A program made the translations under genes and the position numbers. From the NCBI GenBank assembly GCA_028285035.1, contig JANQQF010000110.1, positions 62,001 through 126,000 on the forward strand: a stretch of 64,000 nucleotides of DNA, in the 5' to 3' direction. Every line of letters starts with the position of its first letter. Position 1 is the stretch's first letter. The notes beneath the pieces were generated by a model that saw only the letters and a list, made by a program, of their open reading frames with translations, had not been told where the DNA came from and made no database searches. The DNA comes from Phycisphaerae bacterium. Its GTDB lineage: Bacteria > Chloroflexota > Anaerolineae > 4572-78 > J111. Below are positions 1 through 8,133 of the stretch, piece after piece.

Positions 1-1466
1 CGGAATAGGCTTTGACAATGGTTTACTGAATGTTCAAAAGCCTGCACTGTTTCCCAGTTTTCCATATCCCCAATATGCTGGCTCATAAAGGCGTGCTTGT
101 CTTTGGTCAAGCAATAGGTACTTTTTAGCTCGCCACCGATGGCCAGAATGGGCGGTATGGCAAAGGGCAGATTAACGGGGAAAGGAGCATAGCCTCGCGA
201 CCGACGAATCGGTAGTTCCTGTCCCGCCTGAATGCGGATGACCGAGTCGTCACACTGAATGTGAATGTCTCGATTATGTAACAGATAACCATCGACCAGC
301 CCAGACAAACTTCCCAGAGCTACTTCGTTATCCTTTACAATCGGTTCACTTGAGTAGTTGCCAGAGGTCATCACCAGGATTTTTGATTTTTGATTTTTGA
401 TTGGCGATTGGGAATTTGCTGCCAGTTCTTCATTATTCAATAACAAATAATGCAACGGGGTGTAAGGCAGCATCACACCGATCAATTGATTGCCAGGGGC
501 GACGAATGATGAGATCGGGCTGTTGGCTTTCTTCTCAAGAAGGACAATCGGGCGTTCTCGACTGGTCAATAAGGCTGCTTCTTTGGCATTGACGTGGGCA
601 AATTGACCGATGGTGTCAAGATCGAAAGCCATCACCGCAAACGGTTTATCAACGCGGCCTTTCCGATGACGCAAATTGAGGACTGCTTGATCGTTGGTGG
701 CATCGCAGGCCAGATGAAATCCACCCAGTCCCTTAACCGCAACGATGCCGCCAAGCTGGAGAATTTGTTGGGTTAAGATAACCGCCTGGTGTTTATCTTT
801 TTGATGCCCAGCCAACCGGGCAAAGGGACGGAGATTTTGCCCTTGGCCTTCCGACCAGCGGAACTCAACTTGAGGGCCACAGTCGGGGCAAGCGTTGGGT
901 TGGGCGTGAAAACGGCGGTCAAGCGGGTCGTCATACTCGGCCTGACAAGTCGGGCACATTGGAAAATTGGCCATCGTGGTCAAGGGTCGATCATAAGGGA
1001 TGTCGCGGATGATGGTGAAACGCGGACCACAATTGGTGCAGTTGATAAAGGGATAGCGATAACGGCGATTGTTTGGATCAAATAGCTCCTGCAAGCAGTC
1101 ATCACAGGTGACTAAATCAGGGGAAATCAGGGTGTTGGCTGTCGCTTGAACCTGACTTTTAACGATAATGAATTTGTCTTCGTGTTGAAGGGGAATTGTT
1201 GCTGAGGTTAATGACTCGATAAAGGCCAGGGGTGGTGCTTTTGAGACAAGTTGCTCTCGAAACAAATCAAGTGCGGTGGCTGGACCCTCAACCTCGATGA
1301 ATACCCCTGTACTGTCATTCCCCACAAAGCCAGCCAAGTCAAATTGAGCCGCCAAGCCGTACACAAACGGTCTAAACCCAACCCCTTGCACCACCCCTTG
1401 TACAATCAGGCGGTGTCGCTCAATGATGTTTGATGATTGCTCTGCGGTGAGTCTTGTTGATTTCAT
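1..1466 (-). CDS. hypF: Carbamoyltransferase HypF (partial, 3' end outside window)
   Basis: HypF makes the thiocarbamate that becomes the cyanide ligands of the NiFe site. I translated the minus strand from ATG 1466; about 488 codons are inside the window. Visible in order: an acylphosphatase domain (VQGVVQGVGFRPFVYG, residues about 22-37), two CxxC-x18-CxxC zinc fingers (starting CDDC and CPTC), then the YrdC-like nucleotide-binding domain (KGLGGFHLACDA). The Kae1-like C-terminal domain is only begun before the edge. It starts 4 bases after the NHL gene stop, so it is the distal gene of the hydrogenase operon; hypC, hypD and hypE may follow outside. Oddity: an in-frame insert of about 16 residues before the TSGN motif is encoded by 7-base repeats (see repeat at 380-400). 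Confidence 0.93.
   Translation of the reverse strand, partial: MKSTRLTAEQSSNIIERHRLIVQGVVQGVGFRPFVYGLAAQFDLAGFVGNDSTGVFIEVEGPATALDLFREQLVSKAPPLAFIESLTSATIPLQHEDKFIIVKSQVQATANTLISPDLVTCDDCLQELFDPNNRRYRYPFINCTNCGPRFTIIRDIPYDRPLTTMANFPMCPTCQAEYDDPLDRRFHAQPNACPDCGPQVEFRWSEGQGQNLRPFARLAGHQKDKHQAVILTQQILQLGGIVAVKGLGGFHLACDATNDQAVLNLRHRKGRVDKPFAVMAFDLDTIGQFAHVNAKEAALLTSRERPIVLLEKKANSPISSFVAPGNQLIGVMLPYTPLHYLLLNNEELAANSQSPIKNQKSKILVMTSGNYSSEPIVKDNEVALGSLSGLVDGYLLHNRDIHIQCDDSVIRIQAGQELPIRRSRGYAPFPVNLPFAIPPILAIGGELKSTYCLTKDKHAFMSQHIGDMENWETVQAFEHSVNHCQSLF
380..400. repeat. Three tandem copies of a 7-base repeat inside hypF
   Basis: Three perfect copies of TTTTTGA stand head to tail inside the hypF reading frame and, being 21 bases, keep the frame. 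Flanking bases to about 430 (GATTGGCGATTGGGAATTTG) have the same repeat-like look. The encoded stretch lies between the PYTPLHYLLL and VMTSGN segments of HypF, where family members normally have only a few residues. Confidence 0.7.
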
Positions 1467-1470
1467 TGAT

Positions 1471-2586
1471 TTAGGCGATACTCCAAATCATAATTCGATT
1501 ATTTCCCGAGTCGGCAATAGCTAATCGACCCTGATGGAGGTGGATACCGTAGGGCCAACACATTGTGTCTGCTCCGACAAACTCCCAGCGGTTCTCCCCA
1601 TTGGCATCAAAATCAGGTTGTCCGATAACAGCGTCAGCAGCGTGAAAACATCCTGTTCTAGGTAGGGTATGCCAAAACAAAATTCGATTATTTGCCGTAT
1701 CAGCGACGGCTAAACAGTCATTTGCCAAGGTAATGGCGTAAGGGAAGCGCAATGCTTGCGGCCCTTGCTTGCCGTAAGGCCATTCTGCGGCCCGGCTAAA
1801 ATCTGGCTGACCGATGACAACAGTCGCCTCATCGTCCTTGGTTGGAAATGGACTCCAGCCCAAGATGCGATGATTTCCAGCATCAGCAATGTATAAGATG
1901 TCGTTGTTTCCTGCAATGGCATGCGGCCAACGAAATGTATTCGCTCCAACCCCGCTACCACGATTTTCCAGCCCTTGATCTGGGCCATCTTGCCCAAAAA
2001 TAACATCGGGTGCCTGCTCTGGTTCAGGGAGGCCCCGCCAGCCTAAAACCCGACGATTGCCGGTATCGGTTACATAAAACCAGCCATTGATATAGCCGAT
2101 CCCATACGGCCAATACATCCCTAAGGCGCTGACCTCACCGCCCCGATTTTCGACCACCTCATTCAAATTGGCCTGACCAAGGACATAGTCGGGGACAATA
2201 TCACTCGTTTGTGGGACCTCATTCCAAACCAAAATCCGATGGTTCCAGGCATCGGCCACAAAAAGCTTGTTTTCATAAATTCCGACCCCGGTGGGGAGGT
2301 GGACGCCTTTTTCAGGCCCACGTCCAGCCGCATTGGGGCCTTCGCTATAAAAATCAGGTTGACCTAAGACCACATCAGCAGGCTGACCATCTTCGGTGGG
2401 GATTTGATGCCAAATCATAATGCGATGGTTGCCCGAGTCGATAGCAATCAATCGCTCATCATCCATAAATACCCCACGTGGCGCATACATCTGCGATGGC
2501 GTGGGGGTGGCATCTGGCAAAGCCAACGCGCCCGGTGAGTAGGCCCCCAGCCAAACGGATGGCTCCATTAGCTTGGCCTTACCCAT
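1471..2586 (-). CDS. NHL-repeat beta-propeller protein of the hydrogenase operon
   Basis: 371 residues with five to six NHL-type repeats, each carrying a version of VIGQPDF or VLGQANL followed by an ADSGNHRI-like strand, so a six-bladed beta-propeller is likely. There is no signal peptide, so it should act in the cytosol, probably in protein-protein contacts; no catalytic residues are evident. ATG 2586 is preceded by GGAGG at good spacing and overlaps the end of the NifU-Rieske gene by 19 bases, showing tight coupling. NHL proteins recur in operons of actinobacterial-type hydrogenases, but their job is not established. I cannot assign a reaction. Confidence 0.85.
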   Translation of the reverse strand: MGKAKLMEPSVWLGAYSPGALALPDATPTPSQMYAPRGVFMDDERLIAIDSGNHRIMIWHQIPTEDGQPADVVLGQPDFYSEGPNAAGRGPEKGVHLPTGVGIYENKLFVADAWNHRILVWNEVPQTSDIVPDYVLGQANLNEVVENRGGEVSALGMYWPYGIGYINGWFYVTDTGNRRVLGWRGLPEPEQAPDVIFGQDGPDQGLENRGSGVGANTFRWPHAIAGNNDILYIADAGNHRILGWSPFPTKDDEATVVIGQPDFSRAAEWPYGKQGPQALRFPYAITLANDCLAVADTANNRILFWHTLPRTGCFHAADAVIGQPDFDANGENRWEFVGADTMCWPYGIHLHQGRLAIADSGNNRIMIWSIA

Positions 2587-3428
2587 ACCACACCCTCCTC
2601 AACGCGTAAGGGGAATGGTTCAAGTTGGGCTTGGGGCGCGGTAAAACATTCACCACTTTGGGCATCAAAACAGAAACCGTGCCAAGGGCAGGTCAAGGTG
2701 CCCGCCTCTTGATCCAAAATACCGCCATCAAGGGGTAAACCTTGGTGCGCGCACTCGTTGCGATAGGCAGAGAGTTGATTGGCCAGCTTGATAATGATGA
2801 TGCTGGTGTTGTTGGTATCCAAACGATAGGGGCGATCCTCAGAAATATCTGCCACATTTGGCCCTTTAACCCAGCCTACATCTTTTTCTATGCCAATGGC
2901 ATCCAATGGGATAATGGCTGGCGTAGGATCGCTCGGTACAACCTCGACATTGGTGATTTCCGGCACATTTTCTTTGAGGGCTTCTTCGACCCCATTTCGC
3001 AGGGTCACCGCAGACATCGAGCAGCCATTACAGGCCCCGTGTAATTTTACAAAAGCGGTGTCACCATTAACCTCGACCAACTCGACATCACCGCCGTGTG
3101 ATTGCATATAGGGGCGAACCATATCGATGACCCGACTGACTCGCGTGCTCAGATCAGCCCGAATGATTCCGTGCATCGCGAACAGGGCGTATACACTCGG
3201 CTCATCCACCAATTCAAAAAGCAACTCCTTGCCTCGGGGATCACCTTTGAGCCGTTGGACGATCTTAGTCAGGCCGAATTTGTGAAAATCCTCGACGGCA
3301 CTTTTTAGTTTCAGGGCCTTACTCTGACCTTCAGCATCAAGCTTGTGGACCTCCTTGACACTCTCATCGACCCGTTCAGCCAAGGTTTCAAAATCTTCGT
3401 TGATTAGGGTTGGAATACCCGTGGTCAT
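2568..3428 (-). CDS. hhyE: NifU-like/Rieske iron-sulfur protein, putative hydrogenase electron carrier
   Basis: 286 residues. An N-terminal helical region (about 1-95) is followed by a NifU C-terminal-type domain with the CxxC cluster site in HGACNGCSMS, then a Rieske domain with CAHQGLPLDGG and CPWHGFCFD, the two Cys-His pairs that bind a [2Fe-2S] cluster. This architecture matches the HhyE/HucE proteins encoded with group 1h and 2a hydrogenases, which are proposed to move electrons from hydrogenase to the respiratory chain. The role here is inferred from family and position. It starts with a 4-base ATGA overlap with the upstream small protein and overlaps the NHL gene, so all three are translated as a unit. 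Confidence 0.88.
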   Translation of the reverse strand: MTTGIPTLINEDFETLAERVDESVKEVHKLDAEGQSKALKLKSAVEDFHKFGLTKIVQRLKGDPRGKELLFELVDEPSVYALFAMHGIIRADLSTRVSRVIDMVRPYMQSHGGDVELVEVNGDTAFVKLHGACNGCSMSAVTLRNGVEEALKENVPEITNVEVVPSDPTPAIIPLDAIGIEKDVGWVKGPNVADISEDRPYRLDTNNTSIIIIKLANQLSAYRNECAHQGLPLDGGILDQEAGTLTCPWHGFCFDAQSGECFTAPQAQLEPFPLRVEEGVVWVRPS

Positions 3429-3799
3429 TCGCTCCCACCTCCATACAATGTAGCCTGTTGTTCTAAAAATTCTTCTGTTTTACGTCTCAATAAATCGGCG
3501 AAGGCAGCCTTTGCCATCGCTAGTAAAACTACTTCAACTTTACCTTCCGCTGGGACCGCCACCTTTTGTGCACTCAGTGCTTGCAGAATAAAGCAGGCTC
3601 CACCGACATTGTCCAGTAAAAAATCCTGAAAGATGGCATCTACAAATTGGTCCAACCAGACCCCTTCGCCACTGGCATCTTCGCGCAATTTGCGCAAGGC
3701 ATTTTCTGCCCCTTGATTACGCTGAATAATTCGTTCAACGTAGCGGTCTACAGCAGTAACGAGCATAAATTCAAATTGTTGGCGTTCGTGTAGTTGCAT
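3425..3799 (-). CDS. Small conserved-context protein in the hydrogenase operon, unknown function
   Basis: 124 residues, mostly helical, charged, with no cysteines suited to a cluster and no signal peptide. The C-terminal third (AKAAFADLLRRKTEEFLEQQ) is predicted amphipathic helix. The stop codon overlaps the start of the NifU-Rieske gene (ATGA). I do not recognise a family. Its place between the TPR protein and hhyE suggests an accessory or assembly function for the hydrogenase, which is inference from context only. Confidence 0.72.
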   Translation of the reverse strand: MQLHERQQFEFMLVTAVDRYVERIIQRNQGAENALRKLREDASGEGVWLDQFVDAIFQDFLLDNVGGACFILQALSAQKVAVPAEGKVEVVLLAMAKAAFADLLRRKTEEFLEQQATLYGGGSE

Positions 3800-3807
3800 A
3801 ATGTAAA

Positions 3808-3885
3808 AATGAGATTGGTTATTAGAGATTAGAGATTATGGTGTTGAAGACACAATCTCCAACTCCCAATTTTTAATCTCCTATC
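3808..3885. repeat. Imperfect inverted repeat of 7-base units between operon genes
   Basis: The left arm is built from AGAGATT units (TTAGAGATTAGAGATTATGG) and the right arm holds its complement (CAATCTCC, TTTTAATCTCC). The element sits between the TPR gene and the 124-residue gene and supplies the last codons and the TAA stop of the TPR gene (ending IGD). It has the same 7-base period as other intergenic elements in this window. Confidence 0.6.
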
Positions 3886-5105
3886 TTTTCTTGCATCGTC
3901 TCAACCTCTTTGGCCTGAATTTGTGCGATCAAATCGGCGACGGAATGAGCGGCTTCGCCATCGCCGTGGGTCTCAAAGATAGTTTGAGCCTCTTGCAATT
4001 TGGGGATGGCGTGAACGAAGATGCCGAGATGGGCCAAGGCATTGCCCTGATTAGCTAAGACCCTAGCAAAACCCAAGGGATCGCTGTTACGGTCACGAGC
4101 CTCCAAGACCTCTTCATAAAGTTGTACCGCCTCAGCTAGATTATCCTGCGGATGGGCTGAAGGCAAATATTGGTAGGCATTGGCTAAATTTAATTGGGCA
4201 CTGGCCCACTGATCGGGGTGCGTTTCGCGAGTGTAGACTTTTAGTGCCTCGCGTAGCGACTGAACGGCGATAGCCATCCGAAGCTGGTCGCCCGCCTCTT
4301 GCATCGGCATCGAGAGGTAAGCCAAGGCCAGATTACTTTGGGCTAAGGCGTACGGTTCGGGGTGTCCCTCGCGGGTAAATACGGCCAGAGCTTTTTGATA
4401 ACAGTTGACCGCTTCTAGCAATGCACCTCGCCCTCCATTCGACATATCGTGGTACACAATCCCCAAATTGAGGGCGATTTCCGCCTTGGTTTCGGCCAAG
4501 TCTGACGGTTCCATTAGTTTGAGGGCTTCTTGATAATGTTGGATGATAAAGGGATCAGATCCTTGGTAAGTGAATTTGGTTTCAGCCAGCGTTGCCAGTA
4601 GCTGTGCTGCGAACATCGGCGAGACGGGCTTGGCGAGCTTGATCGCCTCCTCAAGCAATGGAATAGCTTGATCGGCTCGACCCTGCTCCAAGGCATATGT
4701 TGCCTGGGCCATCAACACCAAGGCTAGCCGTTCATCCTGCGTCTCACCTCGCTCTGGTGGTGCTGGAATATAGCCCAAGGTGTAGGCCACCATATCAAGC
4801 ATTTGCTGGAGTTCACCACTCAGCTTGGCCCGGAGCTGTTGATATTGCGCTGGATCGGATTGCAAGACAAACCGATTGTATTGTCCAATCAGGCTGTCAT
4901 CATTTTCGAGTTGACTATGTGCTGCTGCGATATCTCCAGCCAAGGCTTGGGTGAAGAATTGCAGGGACTCAGGCATTATCTCAGGCAATCGACCCTGCAT
5001 CAACTCAGCCGCAACAATGTCTGCGTCAGCGATCTGCGGAATGATTAAATAGCTGGCTGGTAAGGGGAAAATGCCGACTGGCTGTGGTGTTGTAAATTGT
5101 TCCAT
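3873..5105 (-). CDS. TPR-repeat protein of the hydrogenase operon
   Basis: 410 residues. From about residue 125 to the C-terminus there are repeated helix pairs with tetratricopeptide spacing (for example ALEQGRADQAIPLLEEAIKL and NLALAYLSMP). The N-terminal third is not repetitive. No signal peptide or membrane segment. TPR proteins serve as scaffolds; here it would most simply be an assembly or docking factor for the hydrogenase or its electron carriers, which is inference. Start ATG 5105 is 33 bases after the preceding small gene. The final residues are encoded by an intergenic repeat, so the extreme C-terminus is probably unimportant. Confidence 0.85.
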   Translation of the reverse strand: MEQFTTPQPVGIFPLPASYLIIPQIADADIVAAELMQGRLPEIMPESLQFFTQALAGDIAAAHSQLENDDSLIGQYNRFVLQSDPAQYQQLRAKLSGELQQMLDMVAYTLGYIPAPPERGETQDERLALVLMAQATYALEQGRADQAIPLLEEAIKLAKPVSPMFAAQLLATLAETKFTYQGSDPFIIQHYQEALKLMEPSDLAETKAEIALNLGIVYHDMSNGGRGALLEAVNCYQKALAVFTREGHPEPYALAQSNLALAYLSMPMQEAGDQLRMAIAVQSLREALKVYTRETHPDQWASAQLNLANAYQYLPSAHPQDNLAEAVQLYEEVLEARDRNSDPLGFARVLANQGNALAHLGIFVHAIPKLQEAQTIFETHGDGEAAHSVADLIAQIQAKEVETMQEKIGD

Positions 5106-5138
5106 TCAAAACTCTCTTGACATGAAATATGCGGAGTA

Positions 5139-5393
5139 TTAAAACCCCGTGGGTGGATACCGCAAATCCTTCTTTGCCGCCCGCTCGATCCAGTTGGCCG
5201 CGATTTCGGCTAAACGTTTCTTTGGATAATCCTGAATGCGCCGCCGAACAGTTTGTAAATTGTCGACTTCGTTTGGCTCCCAAAATCCGACTTCAAGATA
5301 AACAACCCAGCGCCCTTTTTCTTGCTCAATTATTGTTTGGGCGTAAACGGCGTTATGACCAGATAGATCATCTTGGGAAGCCGTATCCGTCAT
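5139..5393 (-). CDS. Small soluble protein in hydrogenase operon, unknown
   Basis: 84 residues from ATG 5393, which has AAAGGA at suitable spacing. A longer reading frame begins at 5477, but its first 28 residues come from the palindromic repeat at 5411-5516, so I reject that start. The protein contains EQEKGRWVVYLEVGFW near the middle and ends with a conserved-looking RYPPTGF. No known domain recognised. Operon position suggests hydrogenase accessory function. Confidence 0.65.
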   Translation of the reverse strand: MTDTASQDDLSGHNAVYAQTIIEQEKGRWVVYLEVGFWEPNEVDNLQTVRRRIQDYPKKRLAEIAANWIERAAKKDLRYPPTGF

Positions 5394-5410
5394 TTTTGAT
5401 CCTTTTCGCA

Positions 5411-5516
5411 TGTCATTCTGAGGCGCAGCCGAAGAATCTGCAGGCGACATTCGTGGCTTTGCTCTTGAGCGTCTCATGGAGATTCTTCACTCCGCTACGC
5501 TCCATTCAGAATGACA
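5411..5516. repeat. Long palindromic dispersed-repeat element
   Basis: Left arm 5411-5439 starts TGTCATTCTGA and ends GAAGAATCT; right arm 5480-5516 is its imperfect complement (AGATTCTTCAC to TCAGAATGACA). This resembles a palindromic repeat seen in many unrelated bacterial genomes. It fills the gap between two operon genes; if transcribed it would fold into a long hairpin. Confidence 0.75.
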
Positions 5517-5518
5517 GA

Positions 5519-5815
5519 TCAGAATTTATCTGACTGTGATAACGCGACCCGTAATGCGCCATTGGTCTCATCCCAAAACGCTGGATAGGCACCAGACGGT
5601 GTGCCTGATGGCAACTGCTCCCAAATGAGCACGCTGCGGTCACCTTTTAAGTTGCGTTGTTTGAGTAGAAGACCGCCTGCGCCTGACCCACGCAGGGGCA
5701 GCAACCATAATTCGGGCAATTTGGGAATCACTACCAAAACATCATCTGGAAAATACCGCTGGGCCAAATCGGCAGGAAGCTGTAAATAGCCCTGCTCCGT
5801 TAGCTCAATGTTCAC
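5519..5815 (-). CDS. Small operon protein, unknown (possible SpoVT/AbrB-like N-terminus)
   Basis: 98 residues from an ATG that overlaps the end of the maturation-protease gene by 11 bases. The first 35 residues (opening MNIELTEQGYLQLPADLAQR) look like the swapped-hairpin start of AbrB-like proteins, but the rest does not fit a DNA-binding repressor I know. Position next to the protease suggests a role in maturation or assembly. Assignment left open. Confidence 0.7.
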   Translation of the reverse strand: MNIELTEQGYLQLPADLAQRYFPDDVLVVIPKLPELWLLPLRGSGAGGLLLKQRNLKGDRSVLIWEQLPSGTPSGAYPAFWDETNGALRVALSQSDKF

Positions 5816-6284
5816 GTTCAGTAACTGTCCCTAATTCGGAAATCAGCCGTTTTGCCAGATTTTCCATCGTTTCTCGGACGGGTGGACTTAAATCATCCCC
5901 ATACTCAAGATTGCCCGCTTCGATCAGATAAACCGTCACCTTTTTGGGGTATTCATCCTTTAATAGCCACCGACCAAAGGCCAGTGCATGATCCCAACGA
6001 AAGGCGTGGAGATTGATACCTGTGACCGGCGGTAAATTTTCCAACTCTTCGCCTGGTACCTTGTATAGCGTGCCTGGCTCATTTTCGGTCGTGCAGGCGT
6101 CTACAATGATAACGTGGTCTGCGCCTCTCATTTGAAAGGCCACATCCATCCCCGCTGTGCCGCCATCAGCCAAACGCACGCCTTCGGGGAGGCCCATATC
6201 CCAAATGATGCGGACCAAAATCGGACCAACCGCATCATCACCACGTAATAAATTTCCACAACCAATGATTAATGTATCTTGCAT
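5805..6284 (-). CDS. Hydrogenase maturation endopeptidase (M52 family)
   Basis: 159 residues. M52 peptidases bind nickel in the precursor large subunit and cut off its C-terminal tail after the metal site is complete. Seen here: the N-terminal GCGNLLRGDDAVG motif (an acidic residue at the first nickel-ligand position), an aspartate in DGGTAGMDVAF, and a histidine in NLHAFRWDHALAF, which together match the Glu/Asp-Asp-His nickel-binding set. Its substrate is clear: hhyL, the preceding gene, carries a 19-residue tail after its last metal ligand. Gene order is hhyL, a 220-base gap with a repeat, then this gene. Confidence 0.9.
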   Translation of the reverse strand: MQDTLIIGCGNLLRGDDAVGPILVRIIWDMGLPEGVRLADGGTAGMDVAFQMRGADHVIIVDACTTENEPGTLYKVPGEELENLPPVTGINLHAFRWDHALAFGRWLLKDEYPKKVTVYLIEAGNLEYGDDLSPPVRETMENLAKRLISELGTVTEREH

Positions 6285-6367
6285 AATGTTTTCAGGGTAT
6301 CAAGCCAACAAGGTCTCAGGGGATAAAGTAGAAGGGATTAACTTTAGCTATCGATATCAGTAAGTAG

Positions 6368-6432
6368 TAATTGGTAAATGGTAATTGTCGCTGCGATTAT
6401 GCCATTACTATTTACTATTTACCAATTACTTT
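6368..6432. repeat. Inverted repeat built on 7-base units (TTGGTAA / TTACTAT)
   Basis: Left arm TAATTGGTAAATGGTAATTG and right arm ATTACTATTTACTATTTACC followed by AATTAC are complementary, around a GTCGCTGCG loop. The same arms and loop recur at 59346-59402. It occupies the gap between hhyL and the maturation protease. Confidence 0.7.
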
Positions 6433-6504
6433 AATTCAATGTGTGGAAGTTGCTTTATTTTCGTACCTTACTACCTTTTGCTACCCTGCTTCTTTGCTGC
6501 CTTG

Positions 6505-8112
6505 CTAACAAACACCACTAACTTGGAATTTTGACAGCTCTTTACCCGTTTTTGCATCGTAAGCGTGAACGGTACAAACCAGACAAGAGTCGAAACTACG
6601 AGCGACGTGTCCTAGCTCGACGGGATCTTCTAGATCAGCGACGTTTGAACCGATGAAGGCTTGCTCCATTGGGCCATGGACCCGATCGCCATCCTGTGGG
6701 CCGATATTCCAAGCGGTGGGAGTGACCACTTGATAGTTTTCGATCTTACCATCTTTGAGCACGATCCAATCAGAGAGAGAGCCACGCGCCGCTTCGGTTG
6801 AGCCAAAACCTTTACCTTCAGCGTGTTCAACGGGCTTGATGTAAAATTTCTCGTGCAAGTTTACCTCATTGAGCCAACCTTTGACCAGCTTAAAGTATTT
6901 TGCTGCCTCGTGCATGCGCCCCATGACCCGCGTCAATACGTTAGGGCCAACGGTTGTGATAGTGTCGAGGAAGAGTGGATCATAATCTTGATGACCTGCG
7001 GCCCCAGGTCGACCCGCAATCACCTGTCGGGAGAGTGGACCGGCTTCCAACGGAATTGTACCTTTACCTGGCACGATATAGCGAGGTGATTTGGCCCAGC
7101 TATACTTGCCATTTTTGCGGCCATCCGCCGGATCAACGGGTTCAGTGACACCATCAAATGGGTGTAACGAACCTTCGCCTCGGAAGAAGGAATGGGTGTG
7201 ATCTTCCCGCACATTGGCCTGATCAAAATCGTGGTATTCGGAACCATCATAAACACCGGCCCGGTTGATTAAGGCGGCATTGCGCCCTTCGATGGTTGGG
7301 AATTGATATAGATCGGGATCAAAGTAGGTACCTGTGGCTAGGAAGGCCCCAGCCCCTTGCCCAAATTTATCGAGTCCGATTTCTTGAGCATATCGAATAA
7401 AGAAGCCACAGTCAGAGTTGTAGTGACTTTCATTTTCTTCAACCCAGGCCAAAACATCATTCCAACTCTTGTTTTCCAGCCAGCGATCAATTGAGCCACC
7501 CAGCCACTGTTTTTCCAGCCAGGCATCGGCCCACCAATCCAAAATAGAGATCGAGCGAGTGATTTCGGATAGGGTCGGGGCACACATAACCCCGCCGGGG
7601 ATCATAAAGCTGGAGTGGGGCCATTGCCCGCCAAACATGGCATAGACTTCAACTGGTTTGGCTGACCAAGTGACACCTGGCTCGTAGCTTGTTCCAACAA
7701 ATGGGGCGAAGCGACGTACGGCCTCATCATAACCTTTGGCCTTGGCATAATTTTTGTTGACCAAATCAATGGCGAACAGAGCATAGAACCAGCGGGGGAT
7801 ACTTTGTAATGTTTCACACGCCTGGGCAATGTTCCGAATGAGGGTGGCGTTGTGGGGCATTTCAGTACGCCAGGCTGTGTCTAGCGCATATGCTGATTTG
7901 TAGAGATGGCTCCCCCCACAAATTCCACAAATTCGGGGGGTTACAATCAAACCAGCCTGGGGGTCTTTTCCCTTTAGAATGATCTCAAAGCCGCGAAACA
8001 TACTGGCTTCGGTCCAGGCATCGACAACTGTACCATCTTCAACCGCAACTCGTAAATCCAGATCACCTTCTACCCGACCAAGCGGGCTAATTGTCATATT
8101 TTTTACAGCCAT
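6505..8112 (-). CDS. hhyL: [NiFe] hydrogenase large subunit, actinobacterial-type (group 1h)
   Basis: 535 residues. It holds the NiFe(CN)2CO site that splits H2. The N-terminal motif is RICGICGGSH (Cys62, Cys65), the C-terminal motif is SFDSCLVCTVH (Cys510, Cys513, His516), followed by a 19-residue tail ending SGVC that the M52 protease should remove. The unusual DSCLVC form, where most groups have DPCxxC, is characteristic of the oxygen-insensitive, high-affinity group 1h enzymes used to scavenge trace H2. The length fits that group. It lies 21 bases after hhyS. Group assignment is from motif recognition; a phylogeny would confirm it. Confidence 0.95.
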   Translation of the reverse strand: MAVKNMTISPLGRVEGDLDLRVAVEDGTVVDAWTEASMFRGFEIILKGKDPQAGLIVTPRICGICGGSHLYKSAYALDTAWRTEMPHNATLIRNIAQACETLQSIPRWFYALFAIDLVNKNYAKAKGYDEAVRRFAPFVGTSYEPGVTWSAKPVEVYAMFGGQWPHSSFMIPGGVMCAPTLSEITRSISILDWWADAWLEKQWLGGSIDRWLENKSWNDVLAWVEENESHYNSDCGFFIRYAQEIGLDKFGQGAGAFLATGTYFDPDLYQFPTIEGRNAALINRAGVYDGSEYHDFDQANVREDHTHSFFRGEGSLHPFDGVTEPVDPADGRKNGKYSWAKSPRYIVPGKGTIPLEAGPLSRQVIAGRPGAAGHQDYDPLFLDTITTVGPNVLTRVMGRMHEAAKYFKLVKGWLNEVNLHEKFYIKPVEHAEGKGFGSTEAARGSLSDWIVLKDGKIENYQVVTPTAWNIGPQDGDRVHGPMEQAFIGSNVADLEDPVELGHVARSFDSCLVCTVHAYDAKTGKELSKFQVSGVC

Positions 8113-8133
8113 TGTGCATCTTCCTCCTTGAGA

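Noticed and set aside
5394..5477. Upstream start for the 84-residue hydrogenase-operon protein
   Set aside because: The extra residues derive from the palindromic repeat, and ATG 5393 has a better ribosome-binding site.
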